A stretch of DNA of 64,000 nucleotides, from the NCBI RefSeq assembly GCF_002119665.1, contig NZ_CP021111.1, positions 4,836,001 to 4,900,000 of the forward strand. Direction: 5' to 3'. Origin of the DNA: Bordetella genomosp. 13 (GTDB lineage: Bacteria; Pseudomonadota; Gammaproteobacteria; Burkholderiales; Burkholderiaceae_B). Shown here piece after piece: positions 9,335 to 18,124 of this stretch. The position numbers and the translations under genes were made by a program. Each line of letters opens with the position of its first letter. Position 1 is the first letter of the stretch. The notes below the pieces were generated by a model, which worked only from the letters and a program-made list of their open reading frames with translations, was not told the DNA's origin and did no database searches.

Positions 9335-10159
9335 CTACACGGGCCGGTCGCCCTTGAGCGTGATGCGGTGCATGACCCGGCGAAAGCCGTGATAGTCGTT
9401 CACCGGGTTGTGCATGGCGCAGCGGTTGTCCCAGAACGCGATGGCGTTCGGCGTCCAGACGAAGCGGCAGGTGAACTCGGGCCTGACCTGATGCTGGAAC
9501 AGGAACTGCAGCAGGGGCGCGCTTTCCTCGTCAGTCATGCCCTTGATGCCCGCGGTGTGCGCCACGTTGAGATACAACGCCTTGCGGCCGGTCTCGGGGT
9601 GCGTACGGACCAGCGGGTGCTCCGCGACGTACTCCTGCGCCGCGCCTTGCCGGCCATCGCTACGGATGCGGTCTTCGCGGGTACGCGACACATCGGCCTT
9701 GGCCGACGTGCTGATGCCCACCAGCCCATCCAGGAGGCGCTTCATGGTGTCGGACAGGGCTTCATAGGCCGCGTACTGGCTGGCGAACAGCGTGTCGCCC
9801 CCATACGGCGGAATCTCGCGCGACAGCAGCATGGAGCCCATCGGCGGCTCTTGCAAATAGGTGGTGTCCGAATGCCAGACGCCGCCGAAGTTGGTGCGCT
9901 CGTGCTCGAGCTTCTTCACTTCGATGATTTGCGGATAGCCGTCGAGTCCGTTGACGAAGGGATACTCGATAGGGTTGCCCATCGCGAGGGCGAAGTCCAG
10001 GAACTGCCGCGGGCTCAGGTCCTGGCCGCGCAGGAAGATGACCTGGTGATCCAGCAGCGCCCGCCGCACCTGGGCCGCCCGCTCGCCATCCAGAGGCCGG
10101 GTGAGATCCACACCCGAAATCTCGGCGCCCAGAGCGCCCGCCACACGCTTGATCTCCAT
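9335..10159 (-). CDS. TauD/TfdA-family Fe(II)/2-oxoglutarate dioxygenase
   Basis: This is a 274-aa non-heme iron oxygenase. The metal ligands are visible as WHSDTT (His 96, Asp 98) and NRCAMH (His 250), with the 2-oxoglutarate-binding arginine following in DYHGFRRVMHRITL. The length and the motif NRxxxH...DY...R match TauD, TfdA and alkylsulfatase-type enzymes. The substrate (taurine, a sulfonate, an aryloxy acid or another organic acid) cannot be told from sequence. The ATG at 10159 follows GAGGAGA. It is divergent from the GntR gene, with a palindromic operator between them. Confidence 0.88.
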   Translation of the reverse strand: MEIKRVAGALGAEISGVDLTRPLDGERAAQVRRALLDHQVIFLRGQDLSPRQFLDFALAMGNPIEYPFVNGLDGYPQIIEVKKLEHERTNFGGVWHSDTTYLQEPPMGSMLLSREIPPYGGDTLFASQYAAYEALSDTMKRLLDGLVGISTSAKADVSRTREDRIRSDGRQGAAQEYVAEHPLVRTHPETGRKALYLNVAHTAGIKGMTDEESAPLLQFLFQHQVRPEFTCRFVWTPNAIAFWDNRCAMHNPVNDYHGFRRVMHRITLKGDRPV

Positions 10160-10265
10160 TATCGTCTCCTCGTTACAGGCGCGTCGCCGTGCGCTGAAGG
10201 TTTCCATTCTAGTGCGACACCGGATGCGGCGGCGCAGCGTGACCAACGGCGGGATCTTTCTGTAT

Positions 10266-10277
10266 TCTGTATACAGA
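10266..10277. promoter_or_regulatory. palindromic GntR/FadR-type operator
   Basis: A perfect 12-bp palindrome, TCTGTATACAGA, lies 24 bases before the GntR gene and about 107 bases before the divergent dioxygenase gene. A GTATAC core is typical of operators bound by the FCD branch of GntR regulators. Autoregulation and control of the dioxygenase are inferred from this position. Confidence 0.6.
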
Positions 10278-10300
10278 TCCACGTGCGAGCGGAGGCCGCC

Positions 10301-10975
10301 ATGCTGAGACCGCTGTCCACGCCAGGAGACCTGGCCGAGTCGGTATATGTCGAGTTGCGCGAGGCCGTCATCGGCGGCTCGCTGGCTCCGGGCTCGCGGC
10401 TGGGCCAGGAAGACCTGGCCGCCCGTTTCGGCATTTCGCGCCAGCCCGTGCTGCAGGCGCTGTCGCGCCTCGAACGCGACGGCCTGGCCGTGCGCGCCGA
10501 CGGACGCGGCACGCTGCAAGTGGCGCCGCTGGACCCGCAACTGGTGGAAGAGTTCTACCAGTTGCGCGCCGAGGTCGACGCGCTGGCGGCTCGCCTGGCC
10601 GCGCAACGCATACGCGCAGGGCAGGCGCGTCCCCTGCCCGCCTCGCTGATCGAGCGTGGCCTGTCCGCGCTGCGCCGCGGCCGCATGCCGGCCCTGATCG
10701 CCGCCGACACCCAACTGCACCGCGCGATCTACGAAGCGTCGGGCAACCGCCTGCTGGCGGCCGTGATGGAACCGCAATGGGGACACCTGGAGCGCGTGAT
10801 GTGCGCCGTGCTCGAACCCGCCTCGGTGCGGGCCGGGCTTTGGGACGAGCACGCGGCCATCATCGACGCCATCAATGCCGGCAGCGCCGAGCGCGCGGCC
10901 AGGCTGGCCCGCGACCATGCGGTGCGCGCGGCGGCAGGGCTGCTGCCGCGGCTGGAGCAGCGCACGGCCGCGTGA
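10301..10975 (+). CDS. GntR family regulator, FadR/FCD subgroup
   Basis: This is a 224-aa regulator with an N-terminal winged helix-turn-helix (about 10-75, containing EDLAARFGISRQPVLQALSRLE) and an all-helical FCD effector domain (about 85-215). FCD domains usually bind small organic acids, often through a metal. The ATG at 10301 follows GGAGG. The gene sits between a divergent TauD-type oxygenase and a downstream PhyH-type oxygenase/dehydrogenase operon, which makes it the likely local switch for oxidation of one substrate. Confidence 0.88.
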   Translation: MLRPLSTPGDLAESVYVELREAVIGGSLAPGSRLGQEDLAARFGISRQPVLQALSRLERDGLAVRADGRGTLQVAPLDPQLVEEFYQLRAEVDALAARLAAQRIRAGQARPLPASLIERGLSALRRGRMPALIAADTQLHRAIYEASGNRLLAAVMEPQWGHLERVMCAVLEPASVRAGLWDEHAAIIDAINAGSAERAARLARDHAVRAAAGLLPRLEQRTAA

Positions 10976-11130
10976 AACGAGGCCCGTCAAGACTCGCCGA
11001 CTGGATGAATCACTGAAGTCCGCAGCGACGCAGTTCCGCAGTTCCCGCAGCACGCATCCCCACCTACACCGGCGCGCGACGCCGGCCATCGGAGAAGCCG
11101 GCCGCAGCCGGCCCACCATTGGAGACAACG

Positions 11131-12006
11131 ATGCAACTGAGCAACGCCCAACTGGAGCAGTTCGAACGGGACGGATATCTGTTCTTCCCCGCCCTGTTTT
11201 CTCCCGAAGAAATCGCCAAGCTGGTCGAAGAGGTGCCGCGCCTGTACGCGCAGGACCGTCCCGAGAACGTGCGCGAGAAGCACAGCGGCGCGGTGCGCAC
11301 GAACTTCGCCGCGCACATGTACAGCGCGCCCTTCGCGCGGCTGGCCCGGCACCCTCGCATGGTGCGCCCCGTGGAGCAGCTGTTCGGCGAGCAGGTGTAC
11401 ATGCACCAGTTCAAGATCAACGGGAAGAATGCTTTCGACGGAGACGTGTGGCAGTGGCACCAGGACTACGGCACATGGCTGAACGACGACCTGATGCCTA
11501 CGCCGCGCGCCATGAACGTGGCCATCTTCCTGGATGAGGTGAACGAACACAACGGGCCGCTGATGTTCATCCCGGGCAGCCACAAGCTGGGCGTGCTCGA
11601 AGCGGGACACGACCTCACCACTACCAGCTATCCGCTATGGACCATCAACAACGACAACATCCGCGCGCTGGTGGAAAAGGCGGGCGGCCGCAACGGCGGC
11701 ATCGTCACGCCCAAGGGGCCGGCCGGTTCGATGCTGCTGTTCCATTCGTGCCTGGTGCATGCGTCGTCATCGAATCTCAGCCCCTGGAACCGGGTCAGCG
11801 TGTATCTCAGCCTTTGCGCCATCTCGAACCATATCCGCCGCCACAAGCGCGTCGAGTGGATTGCGCATAGGGACTTCGCACCCATCGAATGCCTGCCTGA
11901 CGATTGCCTGCAAACGGACTATCCTGTGGAGCTTCCGTGGCAGCACGGTACGCCGCCTGCGGCCGCGCGCACGTCGTTGGAACCCCTCGAGGAGGCCGTT
12001 CAATGA
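11131..12006 (+). CDS. phytanoyl-CoA dioxygenase (PhyH) family protein
   Basis: This is a 291-aa Fe(II)/2-oxoglutarate oxygenase of the PhyH/EctD family. The HxD pair is in WQWHQDYGTWL (His 110, Asp 112), and the distal ligand is probably in CLVHASSSN near residue 208. FIPGSHKLGVLE is also a family hallmark. Members hydroxylate small molecules such as ectoine or act in catabolic routes; the substrate is not known here. The ATG at 11131 follows GGAG. The stop overlaps the next start by 4 bases, so oxygenase and dehydrogenase probably act in sequence. Confidence 0.87.
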   Translation: MQLSNAQLEQFERDGYLFFPALFSPEEIAKLVEEVPRLYAQDRPENVREKHSGAVRTNFAAHMYSAPFARLARHPRMVRPVEQLFGEQVYMHQFKINGKNAFDGDVWQWHQDYGTWLNDDLMPTPRAMNVAIFLDEVNEHNGPLMFIPGSHKLGVLEAGHDLTTTSYPLWTINNDNIRALVEKAGGRNGGIVTPKGPAGSMLLFHSCLVHASSSNLSPWNRVSVYLSLCAISNHIRRHKRVEWIAHRDFAPIECLPDDCLQTDYPVELPWQHGTPPAAARTSLEPLEEAVQ

Positions 12007-13340
12007 ATCTGCACCGCATGCTCAAACAGCGCGAAACCGACGACAAGCCGCTGCGGGTCGCCCTGATCGGCGCCGGCAAGTTCGGTTCGATGTTCTTAAG
12101 CCAGGCCCAGCGCACGCCGGGCATCCGGCTGGTGGCCGTGGCCGACCTGGCGCCCGACCGGGCGCGCGCCGCGCTTACCAAAGTGGGTTGGCCGGCCAGC
12201 GCGCTGAATGCGGGCAGCATCCACGAGGCGGTCAAGTCGCGCAAGGTGTACTTCAGCGACGATGCGCTGGCCGTCATCGCCGACCCCGGCGTCGAGATCG
12301 TCATCGACGCCACCGGCAGTCCCGCCGCGGGCATCCGCCACGTGCTGGCCTGCTGCGAGCACGGCAAGCACGTGATCATGGTCAACGTCGAGGCCGACGC
12401 GCTGGCAGGACCGCTGCTGGCCAAGCGCGCGCGCGAGGCCGGCATCGTCTATTCGCTCGCCTACGGCGATCAGCCTGCCCTGATCTGCGAGATGGTGGAC
12501 TGGGCGCGCACGTCCGGCTTCGAAGTAGTGGCGGCCGGCAAGGGCACCAAGTACCTGCCCGAGTTCCACACCTCGACGCCGGACACGGTATGGCCCTATT
12601 ACGGCTTCACCGACGAGATGGTGGCCGCGGGCGACTTCAACGCGCAGATGTTCAACAGCTTCCTGGACGGCACGAAAAGCGCCATCGAGATGGCCGCCGT
12701 GGCCAATGCCACCGGGCTGGCGCCCTCGCCCACCGGCCTGCACTTCCCGCCGTGCGGCGTGGACGATCTGGCACGCGTGCTGCGGCCGCGCGAAGAGGGC
12801 GGCATCCTGCATCATCGCGGCCAGGTCGAGGTGATCTCGTCCCTTGAACGCGACGGACGGCCCGTGTTCCGCGACCTGCGCTGGGGCGTGTACGTCACGC
12901 TGGCCGGCGACAGCGATTACGTGCGCCGCTGCTTTCAGGAATACGGACTCGTCACAGACCCCAGCGGCAACTACACCGCCATGTACAAGCCCTATCACCT
13001 GATAGGACTCGAACTCGGCATCAGCGTGGCCAGCGTGGGCCTGCGGCGGGAGCCCACCGGATCGCCCGCGGGCTGGCACGGCGACGTGGTCGCCACCGCC
13101 AAGCGGGACCTGGCGCCGGGCCAGGAACTGGATGGCGAAGGCGGCTACACCGTGTACGGCAAGCTGATGCCGGCGCGTATCTCGGTGGCCGACGGGTATC
13201 TGCCGCTGGGGCTGGCGCACAAGGTGCAGCTGAAGACTACCGTGAAGCAAGGCCAGGCGATCCGCTGGCATGACGTCGAGTTCGACGACAACGCCATGGC
13301 CGTGCGGTTCCGGCGCGAGATGGAGCAGACGTTCGGATAG
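12003..13340 (+). CDS. NAD(P)-dependent oxidoreductase with C-terminal SAF domain
   Basis: This is a 445-aa protein. The N-terminal Rossmann fold (VALIGAGKFGSMF, about 19-31) resembles homoserine dehydrogenase and Gfo/Idh enzymes. A middle catalytic-like domain follows, and the C-terminus is a SAF domain (about 355-430). Proteins of this build are often misnamed as homoserine dehydrogenase or FlgA; several belong to sugar-acid catabolism, and the real substrate is unknown. GAGGAGG precedes the ATG, inside the upstream gene, which points to strong translational coupling with the PhyH oxygenase. Confidence 0.8.
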   Translation: MNLHRMLKQRETDDKPLRVALIGAGKFGSMFLSQAQRTPGIRLVAVADLAPDRARAALTKVGWPASALNAGSIHEAVKSRKVYFSDDALAVIADPGVEIVIDATGSPAAGIRHVLACCEHGKHVIMVNVEADALAGPLLAKRAREAGIVYSLAYGDQPALICEMVDWARTSGFEVVAAGKGTKYLPEFHTSTPDTVWPYYGFTDEMVAAGDFNAQMFNSFLDGTKSAIEMAAVANATGLAPSPTGLHFPPCGVDDLARVLRPREEGGILHHRGQVEVISSLERDGRPVFRDLRWGVYVTLAGDSDYVRRCFQEYGLVTDPSGNYTAMYKPYHLIGLELGISVASVGLRREPTGSPAGWHGDVVATAKRDLAPGQELDGEGGYTVYGKLMPARISVADGYLPLGLAHKVQLKTTVKQGQAIRWHDVEFDDNAMAVRFRREMEQTFG

Positions 13341-13422
13341 GGATGACGTGGGAAGCCGTGTAGGAAACAGGCCAGCCTGGGCAGTATGATAAAGTATGAT
13401 CATCGCACTGCCGAGCCCCATC

Positions 13423-13707
13423 ATGCCCACAACTCTTGAGCGCCTGACCATCACGATGCCCGCCGAGATGGCGGCCAGCCTCAAACAGGCAGTAGAAGAC
13501 GGGGAATATGCCTCGACCAGTGAAGTAGTCCGGGAAGCATTGCGCGAATGGAAGATCCGTCGCGAATTGATGTTGAATGAATTGAACGCTCTCAAAGCCG
13601 ACATTGACCAAGGTTTGGCCGATGTCGCCGCGGGCCGTGTCAAAGCGTTTGACGCGGACAACATCATTGCTCGAGGCAAACGATTACTGGCCGCTCGCTC
13701 CAACTGA
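13423..13707 (+). CDS. ParD-like ribbon-helix-helix antitoxin (orphan)
   Basis: This is a 94-aa protein with an N-terminal ribbon-helix-helix (about 8-50, containing LTITMPAEMAASLKQAV and TSEVVREALREW), typical of ParD/CopG type II antitoxins. The C-terminal tail would neutralise the toxin. No ParE/RelE toxin gene follows. Only a short out-of-frame stretch at the stop codon reads LTDRAEKRS before a stop, similar to the beginning of a ParE toxin. The ATG at 13423 was chosen because it gives the standard family N-terminus. Confidence 0.8.
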   Translation: MPTTLERLTITMPAEMAASLKQAVEDGEYASTSEVVREALREWKIRRELMLNELNALKADIDQGLADVAAGRVKAFDADNIIARGKRLLAARSN

Positions 13708-13861
13708 CAGACCGTGCCGAAAAGCGCTCGTGACATGAGTGCGATCGCCGATCAAGACGGATTCGACCCCAGAGGTCATCCCTTGACCCGACTCCGAATG
13801 CGCAGGCACTTCCCGGCTCCGCGGCGCGGATGACGCTTCTTTCTTTCTACAACGCCGCTTC

Positions 13862-14743
13862 CTACATCCGCTCCGAAAGAAAATCCAGGAAGCACGCGAT
13901 GCGCCGCGCCAGCTGCGTATTCCGGTAGTACACCGCGTGCAGGGGCTGCCGGTATCCATTGTCTGCCGACTCCAGCACCGTTACCAGCCGTCCGGCATCC
14001 AGGTCGGCGCGCGTCATGAACTCCGACAGGCAGGCGATTCCCAACCCGGCCAGGGCCAGTCCCCGCAGGGTCTCGCCGCTCGATGCCGCCATGCCGGGCA
14101 CGATGGGATAGGTGTTGCCTCTCTCGTGCCGCAGCGGCCAGTTGTTCAGCGTGTCGGGCTGCGTGAAGCCCAGCAGCATGTGCCGCGCCAGGTCCTCCAC
14201 CTTGCGTGGCTTGCCGTGCTTCTCGATGTAGCTGGGACTGGCCACGATGTACTGGCGCGACGGGCGGAACGGCCGCGCGTGCAACGACGAGTCGCCCAGC
14301 GGGCCGGCACGGATGGCCAGGTCGGTACGATGTTCGACCAGGTCGACGATGCGATCGGTGCTGGTCAGTTCCAGTTGAATGGCGGGATAGCGCTCGTGGA
14401 AGTCGGCCATGTGCGGCACGATGCAATGCAGGATCACGGGCGCCGACGCGTCGACACGCAACCTGCCCGCCGGGCGCTGGTGGCGGATGCGCATGCATTC
14501 CTCGGCCTCGTCCAGCGCGCCCACGATGCCGCGCGCTTTCTGCAGGAACTCGACGCCCTCCTCGGTCAGCTCCATGCGGCGCGTGGTGCGCGTCAGCAGC
14601 GTGACGCCCAGTTGCTCCTCCAGCCGCCCCAGTGCGCGGCTTACGCCCGACGCCGTCTGGCCCAGGAATTCGGCCGCCGCACTCATGCTGCCGGTGTCCA
14701 CCACCGCCAGGAACACTCGCAGCGCATCGGAGTTCAGTGACAT
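13862..14743 (-). CDS. LysR family regulator
   Basis: This is a 293-aa LysR-type regulator with an N-terminal winged helix (about 5-65, FLAVVDTGSMSAAAEFLGQT) and a periplasmic-binding-protein-like effector domain (about 90-290). It is divergent from an MFS exporter gene, with 114 bases between the starts. The intergenic stretch contains CACA and TGTG half-sites around 14757-14770 that could be its binding site. Control of the exporter is inferred from this arrangement. Confidence 0.88.
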   Translation of the reverse strand: MSLNSDALRVFLAVVDTGSMSAAAEFLGQTASGVSRALGRLEEQLGVTLLTRTTRRMELTEEGVEFLQKARGIVGALDEAEECMRIRHQRPAGRLRVDASAPVILHCIVPHMADFHERYPAIQLELTSTDRIVDLVEHRTDLAIRAGPLGDSSLHARPFRPSRQYIVASPSYIEKHGKPRKVEDLARHMLLGFTQPDTLNNWPLRHERGNTYPIVPGMAASSGETLRGLALAGLGIACLSEFMTRADLDAGRLVTVLESADNGYRQPLHAVYYRNTQLARRIACFLDFLSERM

Positions 14744-14857
14744 TTTTGCCTCCAGAACACAAGTGATGTGATTCTAGGCCGCTTTTTCTCAAATATCCCG
14801 CGGCGCACAATGCCGGGCATCCGGGCCATGCCCGTCTTCTGATTCTGGAGTCTGAAA

Positions 14858-16024
14858 ATGCCTATCGCGCTTTGGGCGCTTGCCGTGGGAGCCTTCGGCA
14901 TCGGCACCACCGAGTTCGTCATCATGGGGCTGCTGCCGCAGGTGGGCGGCGACCTGGGCGTCACCCTGTCCAGCGCCGGCCTGCTTGTCACCGGCTACGC
15001 GCTGGGCGTCACTGTGGGCGCCCCGCCCGTCGCCATCCTCACCACACGGCTGCCGCGCAAGACCTTGCTGCTGACCCTGATGGTGATCTTCACGCTTGGC
15101 AACCTGGCCTGTGCCCTGGCGCCCGACTACGGATGGCTGATGGCCGCGCGCGTGCTGACCTCGCTGGCGCACGGCGCCTTCTTCGGCGTGGGCTCGGTGG
15201 TGGCCACCAGCCTGGTTCGCCCGGACAAGCAGGCATCGGCCATCGCACTGATGTTCACCGGCCTGACGCTGGCCAACGTGCTGGGCGTGCCGTTCGGCAC
15301 GTGGCTCGGCCAGGCCTGGGGCTGGCGCTCCACCTTCTGGGCGGTGACGGCGATCGGCCTGGTCGCGCTGGTGGCCATCGCGGCGCTGGTGCCCGCCAGC
15401 CGCGGCGCGCACCAGAGCGACCTGAAGGGCGAACTGCGCGCGCTGGGCCGGCCGCAGGTGCTGCTGGGCTTCCTGATGACGGTGCTGGGCTTCGGCGGCG
15501 TGTTCACGGCCTTCACCTACATCTCGCCGCTGCTTACCGAACTGAGCGGCTTTCCGGAAGCTGCGGTGTCGCCCATCCTGCTGCTGTTCGGCGTGGGACT
15601 GGTGGCGGGCAACACGCTGGGCGGACGCCTGTCCGACCGGCGGCTGATGCCCACACTGGTGGGCAGCCTGGCCGTGCTGGCGGTGGTACTGGTGCTGTTC
15701 ACCTTCACCGTGCACGACAAAGTGCTGGCCGTGATCACCGTCGGCGTATTGGGCGCGGCCGCTTTCGCCACCGTGCCGCCGCTGCAGATGCGCGTGCTGG
15801 AGCAGGCCGGCGGCGCGCCGAACCTGGCGTCGGCCTTCAATATCGCCGCGTTCAATCTGGGCAATGCCGCGGGCGCCTGGCTGGGCGGCCTGGCGATCGA
15901 CCATGGTCCCGGCCTGGGCAGCACGCCGCTGGTGGCGGCAGCCGTCACGGGCAGCGGACTGCTGGTGGCGCTGTACAGCTGGCGCCGCGATCGCCTCGGC
16001 GTGCCGGCGGCTGCCGCGGCCTGA
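14858..16024 (+). CDS. MFS transporter, DHA1 family (AraJ/YdhP-like)
   Basis: This is a 388-aa inner-membrane transporter with 12 predicted helices. Its start (LWALAVGAFGIGTTEFVIMG) is characteristic of the AraJ/YdhP/NepI group of sugar, nucleoside or drug exporters. The loop between helices 2 and 3 has TTRLPRKTLL, a variant of MFS motif A. The divergent LysR gene is its probable regulator. The substrate is unknown. Confidence 0.88.
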   Translation: MPIALWALAVGAFGIGTTEFVIMGLLPQVGGDLGVTLSSAGLLVTGYALGVTVGAPPVAILTTRLPRKTLLLTLMVIFTLGNLACALAPDYGWLMAARVLTSLAHGAFFGVGSVVATSLVRPDKQASAIALMFTGLTLANVLGVPFGTWLGQAWGWRSTFWAVTAIGLVALVAIAALVPASRGAHQSDLKGELRALGRPQVLLGFLMTVLGFGGVFTAFTYISPLLTELSGFPEAAVSPILLLFGVGLVAGNTLGGRLSDRRLMPTLVGSLAVLAVVLVLFTFTVHDKVLAVITVGVLGAAAFATVPPLQMRVLEQAGGAPNLASAFNIAAFNLGNAAGAWLGGLAIDHGPGLGSTPLVAAAVTGSGLLVALYSWRRDRLGVPAAAAA

Positions 16025-16046
16025 AGGCATACAATGAATCGTCAAT

Positions 16047-16073
16047 GAATCGCCCGGCCCGTCCGGGCGATTC
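16047..16073. other. hairpin between the MFS and Bug genes
   Basis: An 11-bp perfect inverted repeat (16047-16057 with 16063-16073) with a 5-base loop lies 22 bases after the MFS stop. No T-run follows, so it may weaken or protect transcript ends rather than act as a full terminator. Confidence 0.4.
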
Positions 16074-16108
16074 CACGATGACGACAAAAAACATATCGGA
16101 GACAAAGG

Positions 16109-17077
16109 ATGCGGCACTTCATACGGGCGGCGACCCTGTGCGCCTGCGTCGGCGCGGCGGCCATGCCCGCCGCGGCGCAGGACGCCTTTCCCACCAAACC
16201 GGTACGCATCGTCGTGCCGCAGACGCCGGGCGGCGCGTCGGACGCGCTGGCGCGCATCATGGGACAGCAACTGACGAAGAAGTGGGGGCAGCCCGTGGTG
16301 GTCGAGAACCGCGCGGGCGCGGGCGGCAACGTGGGCATGGAAGCGGTCATCGCGGCCGAGCCGGACGGCTACACGCTGCTGATGAGCTATGTGGGCACGC
16401 AGGCCATCAACGGCGCGCTGTACAAGAACCTGTCGTTCGACCCCGGCGCCGATTTCGCGCCGGTGGCCACGCTGGCCACGGTGCCCTTCGTGGCCGTGGG
16501 GCGACCCGACGCGTCTTTCCATACCGTGCCCGAGCTGGTGCAGGCCGCCAAGGGCGGTCGCGTCACGTATGGCTCGGCCGGCAACGGATCCGTGAATCAT
16601 CTGCTGGGCGAGATGTTCAACAGCGCGGCCGGCGTGAAGCTGGTGCACGTGCCCTATCGCGGCGCGGCGCCGGCCCTGCAGGACCTGCTGGGCGGACGCA
16701 TCGACGTGGTCTTCACCAGCCTGCCCTCGGTGGCCGGACAGATCAAGAGCGGCACCCTGCGGCCCATCGCCGTCACCAGCGCGCGACGCGCCAGGTCATT
16801 CGCCGACGTGCCCACCATCGCCGAGGCGGGTTTCAAGGATTTCGACGTCAACCCCTGGTTCGGGCTGATGGCGCCCAAGCGGACGCCGCCCGCGCTGGTG
16901 GCGCGCATCAATCGCGACGTGAACGAGCTGCTGCGCACGACCGAAGTGGCGGACAGCTTCGCCGCGCAAGGGGCCGAGCCTTACGTCACCACTCCGCAGC
17001 AGTTCGCGGAGGTGCTGAAGCACGACGTGGCCAAGTGGAGCGCGGTGGTCAAGGCATCGGGCGCCAGCGTGGACTAG
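16109..17077 (+). CDS. Bug-family tripartite tricarboxylate transporter receptor
   Basis: This is a 322-aa periplasmic solute-binding protein with a Sec signal peptide (cleavage near AAAQDAF, about residue 24) and the Bug hallmarks: PTKPVRIVVPQTPGG, ENRAGAGGN and PDGYTLLM. Bug proteins bind carboxylates, amino acids or aromatic acids for TctAB-type transporters. No TctA or TctB partner is present in the window, so this is an orphan receptor. GGAG precedes the ATG. It converges with another Bug gene 10 bases away. Confidence 0.9.
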   Translation: MRHFIRAATLCACVGAAAMPAAAQDAFPTKPVRIVVPQTPGGASDALARIMGQQLTKKWGQPVVVENRAGAGGNVGMEAVIAAEPDGYTLLMSYVGTQAINGALYKNLSFDPGADFAPVATLATVPFVAVGRPDASFHTVPELVQAAKGGRVTYGSAGNGSVNHLLGEMFNSAAGVKLVHVPYRGAAPALQDLLGGRIDVVFTSLPSVAGQIKSGTLRPIAVTSARRARSFADVPTIAEAGFKDFDVNPWFGLMAPKRTPPALVARINRDVNELLRTTEVADSFAAQGAEPYVTTPQQFAEVLKHDVAKWSAVVKASGASVD

Positions 17078-17087
17078 ACGCACCGCC

Positions 17088-18083
17088 TCATTTGTCCTTC
17101 CAGGGCGACGCTGCCCACTGCGCGCGCAACTCGGCCTCATCCTGCTCCAGTGTCCGCGCATAGTCGTCGGGAGCGAGATAACGCAGCGGCGCGAACAACT
17201 CGCGGGCCTTGGCCTGGAACTCGGGGTCGTCATAGGTCTTCTTCACGGCTTCGACCAGCTTGGCGCGTACCGGGTCTGGCAATCCCTTGGGCGCCGCCAG
17301 GCCGCGCAGCGAAGCCAGCTCGAAGTCGTAACCCTGCTCCTTGAAGGTGGGCACGTCGGGCAGCGCGGCCGAGCGCGTCTTGGACATCTGGCCCAGGATG
17401 CGCAGCGGCGTCCCGCCCTTCTGGTATTGCAACGCCTCGCCGATGTTCATCGCTCCGATCACGATCTCGCCGCCGGTCAGGGCAGTGCGAACCTCGGACG
17501 CGCCCTTGTATGGCACGTGGTTCAGCCTGGTCGATGCGGTCTGCTGAAAGCGCAGCATCGCCAGATGGTCGTCCGAGCCCGTACCGGTCGTGCCGACGGT
17601 AACGGCGCCGGGGTTCTTCTTGGCGTATGCGGCAAGGTCGGCCAGCGTCTTGACGGGACTGTCCTCGCGCACGGTGAACGAGCCCGGGTCGTCGATCAAG
17701 TTGCCGATCAAGTCGAAGTCACGCCACGTGAAATTGGTGCTGCGCTCGATGGGAATGGTAAGGAGGTTCGGCGTGTTGATGAAGCCGATGGTGTAGCCGT
17801 CCGGTTTTGCACGAGCAAGCTCGCTGAAGCCAATGGCGCCGCCCGCGCCGGGGCGGTTGAGCACGACGATGCGCGCGTCGTTGCCCAGGTACTTCTGCAG
17901 ATAGGGGGCCATCATGCGCGCCACCAGATCAGTGCCGCCGCCCGGGCCGTATGACACGATCAGGTTGATCGGATGTTCCGGGTAGTCCGCGGCCATGCTG
18001 GTGGCGGGCAGGGCCGCGGCGGCGCAGAGCAGCGCGGCGCCGGTCAGCCGGCCCAAGGTATGACGCTTGCAAGGGCTATGCAT
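17088..18083 (-). CDS. Bug-family tripartite tricarboxylate transporter receptor
   Basis: This is a 331-aa periplasmic binding protein with a signal peptide (about 1-35) and the family motifs YPEHPINLIVSYGPGG and NRPGAGGAIG. The start at 18083 follows GAGGAGA; the open frame upstream overlaps the dehydrogenase gene and is not used. It is 41 bases downstream of the D-2-hydroxyacid dehydrogenase gene and is probably cotranscribed with it, so the imported compound may feed that enzyme. No TctAB genes are nearby. Confidence 0.9.
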   Translation of the reverse strand: MHSPCKRHTLGRLTGAALLCAAAALPATSMAADYPEHPINLIVSYGPGGGTDLVARMMAPYLQKYLGNDARIVVLNRPGAGGAIGFSELARAKPDGYTIGFINTPNLLTIPIERSTNFTWRDFDLIGNLIDDPGSFTVREDSPVKTLADLAAYAKKNPGAVTVGTTGTGSDDHLAMLRFQQTASTRLNHVPYKGASEVRTALTGGEIVIGAMNIGEALQYQKGGTPLRILGQMSKTRSAALPDVPTFKEQGYDFELASLRGLAAPKGLPDPVRAKLVEAVKKTYDDPEFQAKARELFAPLRYLAPDDYARTLEQDEAELRAQWAASPWKDK

Positions 18084-18124
18084 TATGTTGTCTCCTCGTT
18101 GATGCGGCTGCATGCCGCGTATCG

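Noticed and set aside
8621..10300. Open frame running continuously from 8621 into the GntR gene, which would make a 784-aa protein
   Set aside because: Only the part after 10301 has a recognisable domain and a ribosome binding site. The rest overlaps the nucleotidase gene and the antisense of the dioxygenase gene.
14789..16648. A 619-codon antisense frame over the MFS gene
   Set aside because: It is Gln/His/Arg-rich without any motif, and it covers a well-supported transporter.
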